Source: Paraburkholderia sediminicola (GTDB lineage Bacteria; Pseudomonadota; Gammaproteobacteria; Burkholderiales; Burkholderiaceae). Taken from it: a stretch of DNA of 64,000 bases. Below, one piece after another: positions 61,638 through 64,000 of the stretch (within the stretch, counting starts at the first letter, position 1; every line of letters starts with the position of its first letter). Below the pieces are notes generated by a model. That model made no database searches and had not been told where the DNA came from. It saw only the letters and a list, made by a program, of their open reading frames with translations. The position numbers and the translations under genes are program-made. The DNA lies in NCBI RefSeq assembly GCF_902859805.1, contig NZ_CADIKC010000009.1, positions 1 through 64,000 of the forward strand, given 5' to 3'.

Positions 61638-62504
61638 CTAAGCCGTTTCCGCCACCCACGCGTCGAACCATTCACGCGGTTGCGCGATTTCGTTTTGCGC
61701 CGCCACCAGTTCCAGTTCATAGCGCCCGGCCTGCCATGTCGCTTTCACGACGGCGTTCACGGCGGCCAGCGTGTGCTCGAAGGCCGAGCGGATCGAATCG
61801 CCCAGCAGCGTGCGGGCGACGAAAACCGCGCTCGTCAGATCGCCGACGCCCACCGGCTGCCGCGCGAACGGATAGAGCGGACGCTGGCCCATCCAGGCCT
61901 CGCGCTCGGTGACGACCAGCATGTTGAAACGGTCGGCGGGACTGTTGCGATCGAGCAGGTGTTTCACCAGCATGAGCTTCGGCCCGCGAGCGATGACCTC
62001 GCGGCACGCGGTCACGGCTTCTTCGAGCGTCTCGATCTCGCGGCCCACGAGCCGCTGCAACTCGGTATGGTTCGGCGCCATCGCGTCGGCGACTTCCGGC
62101 ATGGTGCGCACGAGAAATTCCTGGATGCCCGGTTCGACCTTGCAGCCGCTCGCGGCGCCCATCACCGGATCGCAGAAGTACCACGCGCGCGGATTGGCGG
62201 CCTTCACGGCCTTGACGATCTCCAGCACCGCTTGCGCCTGCTCGGGCGTGCCCAGATAGCCGGACAGCACGGCGTCGCAGCGCGGCAGCATGCCGATCGC
62301 GCCGATCCCCTCGACGAGCTCTTCCATCTGCGAGGCCTCGATCGCGCCGCCGGTCCAATGGCCGTATTGCGTGTGGTTCGAGAACTGCACGGTATTGAGC
62401 GGCCAGACATTGACGCCGAGCCGCCGCATCGGGAATTCGGCCGCGCTATTGCCCGCGTGCCCGAAGACGACATGTGACTGGATGCTCAGAACGTTTTTCG
62501 TCAT
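61638..62504 (-). CDS. pdxY: Pyridoxal kinase
   Basis: This 288-residue kinase phosphorylates pyridoxal to pyridoxal 5'-phosphate in the vitamin B6 salvage pathway. It opens with [19 protein letters not shown] and keeps the PfkB/PdxK-like [14 protein letters not shown] and the C-terminal [17 protein letters not shown] with the catalytic aspartate. Start ATG 62504 matches relatives. The gap to the acidic hypothetical gene is 88 bases. Confidence 0.93.
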   Translation of the reverse strand: MTKNVLSIQSHVVFGHAGNSAAEFPMRRLGVNVWPLNTVQFSNHTQYGHWTGGAIEASQMEELVEGIGAIGMLPRCDAVLSGYLGTPEQAQAVLEIVKAVKAANPRAWYFCDPVMGAASGCKVEPGIQEFLVRTMPEVADAMAPNHTELQRLVGREIETLEEAVTACREVIARGPKLMLVKHLLDRNSPADRFNMLVVTEREAWMGQRPLYPFARQPVGVGDLTSAVFVARTLLGDSIRSAFEHTLAAVNAVVKATWQAGRYELELVAAQNEIAQPREWFDAWVAETA

Positions 62505-62833
62505 GGTGTGGCCCGCGCAAGCGTGGTGCGCGATCAAAGAGAACAGAAGGATGGCCGCGGTAACGAACCGGCTTTGGCCGGGCGCCTGAAGCGGCGTGAC
62601 TGTATTTCGTGACTGTGTTTCAGATGGTGCAAGAAAAATGCGCGATCTGCATAGTCAGGAAACAATACATGAGTTTGTCACGCGCGAGTCGATCCGTCCC
62701 CGAGTTGTTGCGTCCAACCATCAAACGGGGCCGCCTGGGAGAACTACGACGAAGGCTTGTGCGAGGGCGTCGGCCGCGCTAAATCCGGCACTCAGCGACT
62801 CGGGTAGTCGCTGAAATGGTGCGCGGCAGCGAT
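62505..62833. other. Spacer between pdxY and glgA
   Basis: This 329-base spacer lies upstream of pdxY and downstream of glgA. It should hold the pdxY promoter. Apart from the hairpin at 62793-62813, I see nothing else. Confidence 0.5.
62793..62813 (-). terminator. Hairpin after glgA
   Basis: cagcgact (62793-62800) pairs with agtcgctg (62806-62813) across a five-base loop, 20 bases beyond the glgA stop. There is no T run, so it may be an RNA-stabilising hairpin or a weak terminator. Confidence 0.45.
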
Positions 62834-64000
62834 TCAGGCGAGTTCCCGATACAAGGCCAGATAGCGCTCGGCCGAGGCGCCCCAGCCGAAATCCTGATGC
62901 ATCGCGCGACGTTGCGTGGCTTTCCACTCGGTGCGCCGGTCATAGAGCGCAAACGCGCGGCGGATCGCCGCCGCAATGCCCTTCGGCTCGAATCGTTCGA
63001 ATACGAAGCCTGTAGCGAGGTCCTCGGCGAGATTTTCGAGCGATGCGTCCACAACGGTATCCGCGAGGCCGCCGACGCAATGCACGAGCGGCAGCGACCC
63101 ATAAGCCAGCGCATACAGTTGCGTGAGCCCGCAGGGCTCGAAGCGCGACGGCACCGCGATCACGTCGCTACCCGCGACGATCGTATGCGCGAGCGTTTCG
63201 TCAAAACCCAGTTCGACCGCCACCGATTCCGGATGCGCGTGCGCGGCGCGTTTCAAACCGTTTTCGAGCGCCGGGTCGCCGGTGCCGAACACCACAAGCT
63301 GACCGCCGCGTTTGACAATTTCCGGCACCGCCTCGAGCAGCAGGTCAAGGCCTTTCTGTTCGGTCAGCCGGCTCACCACGCCGAATAGCAGCGCATCGCT
63401 TTTCTGCGCGAGGCCGAAGCGCTTTTGCAGCGCCTCCTTGCAGGCCAGTTTGCCGGCCAGACGGGTGTCCGTGTAGTGATCTTCGAGCAGCGCGTCGGTA
63501 GCGGGATTCCACACCGAGTAATCGACGCCGTTCAGGATGCCGCTCAGATCGTGCGAGCGATGGCGCAGCAAGCCGTCGAGCCCGCCGCCTTGGGCGAGAG
63601 TCTGGATTTCGCGGGCGTAGGTGGGGCTGACGGTGGTGATGCGGTCGCTGTAGTAAAGGCCAGCCTTGAGAAACGACAACTGCCCATAGAATTCGACGCC
63701 GCGCATGCTGAAGAAGTCGTCAGGCAGCGCTAGCTGGCCGAACTGATGCGCCGGAAACACGCCCTGATACGCGAGGTTGTGCACCGTAAAGACGCTGCGC
63801 GCGAACGAGCGGCCGTGCTGCCGTTCAGCCGCCTTCAGATAGGCGGGCGCGAGTCCGGCATGCCAGTCGTGCGCATGGACGATCTGCGGTGCCCACGCCG
63901 GGTCGAGGTGCTGTGCCAGTTGGGCCGCGACCCAGCCGAGCAGGGCGAAGCGTTGCGCGTTGTCGCCGTACGGTACGTGTTCGTCATTCAGATAGGGGTT
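62834..64000 (-). CDS. glgA: Glycogen synthase, C-terminal part (runs off the right edge)
   Basis: The coding frame stays open from 62834 to the window edge, about 388 residues. It includes HAHDWHAGLAPAYLK and FTVHNLAYQGVFPA (N-terminal starch-synthase catalytic domain), then GILNGVDYSVWNPATD, VVSRLTEQKGLDLLLEA and RFEPCGLTQLYALAYG (GT5 C-terminal domain with the nucleotide-binding glutamate region). The enzyme extends alpha-1,4-glucan using ADP-glucose. The true start is outside the window; the internal ATG at 63784 is not the start because the family sequence continues upstream. Confidence 0.93.
   Translation of the reverse strand, partial: NPYLNDEHVPYGDNAQRFALLGWVAAQLAQHLDPAWAPQIVHAHDWHAGLAPAYLKAAERQHGRSFARSVFTVHNLAYQGVFPAHQFGQLALPDDFFSMRGVEFYGQLSFLKAGLYYSDRITTVSPTYAREIQTLAQGGGLDGLLRHRSHDLSGILNGVDYSVWNPATDALLEDHYTDTRLAGKLACKEALQKRFGLAQKSDALLFGVVSRLTEQKGLDLLLEAVPEIVKRGGQLVVFGTGDPALENGLKRAAHAHPESVAVELGFDETLAHTIVAGSDVIAVPSRFEPCGLTQLYALAYGSLPLVHCVGGLADTVVDASLENLAEDLATGFVFERFEPKGIAAAIRRAFALYDRRTEWKATQRRAMHQDFGWGASAERYLALYRELA

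Overview
The window is GC-rich DNA from a beta-proteobacterium, most likely Paraburkholderia or Burkholderia. The evidence is codon use, a complete hutHCUDIFG histidine-degradation operon with the HutF/HutG route, a LysE/LysG-type pair, NDH-2, GlgA, PdxY, and a high-copy-looking intergenic repeat of the kind common in that group. Genus assignment is inference. About 45 protein genes are supported; I found no rRNA, tRNA, CRISPR array, prophage or intact insertion sequence.

Region 1 (about 0.3-17.6 kb) is the most interesting. A long regulatory region is followed by one co-directional, mostly overlapping gene set: wecB (UDP-GlcNAc 2-epimerase), a BcsB-like periplasmic protein, an NfrB-type inner-membrane glycosyltransferase with two tandem MshEN-type c-di-GMP modules, an NfrA-type outer-membrane TPR/barrel protein, then an AlgF-like protein, two AlgX/AlgJ-type SGNH proteins, an AlgI-type MBOAT, an acyl carrier protein, a DltA-like adenylating ligase and a TIM-barrel-like lipoprotein. 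I read it as a c-di-GMP-controlled, ManNAc-based exopolysaccharide machine of the phage-N4-receptor (Nfr) type. It is joined to a hybrid alginate-acetylation/Dlt-like module that may load an acyl or aminoacyl group onto the glycan. Several of its genes carry in-frame short tandem repeats.

Region 2 (17.6-31.8 kb) holds a convergent LysE exporter with its divergent LysR regulator, NDH-2, and a LysR regulator near an unassigned catabolic set (NCS1 permease, FAD amine oxidase, cupin, aldehyde dehydrogenase). It continues with a small lipoprotein, a TPR/ATP-grasp protein overlapping a LysR gene, and an M20 amidohydrolase. Region 3 (31.9-36.5 kb) has two MFS transporters pointing at each other across a 0.94-kb inverted-repeat cassette with an (agtcac)11 core, and a PRC-barrel lipoprotein.

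Region 4 (36.9-45.8 kb) contains an NCS2 purine permease, an ArsR/SRPBCC pair whose operator covers a near-leaderless start, a DUF899 protein, a LuxR-nitrilase-APC permease group, and an NAD(P)-binding epimerase divergent from a LysR gene. Region 5 (45.85-54.4 kb) is the hut operon with three HutC-type operators. Region 6 (54.7-64 kb) has a tiny secreted His-rich protein, a putative DNA-binding protein, an AraC regulator overlapping a DUF3857/transglutaminase protein, a branched-chain amino-acid-type binding protein, an acidic hypothetical, pdxY and a glgA that runs off the right edge.
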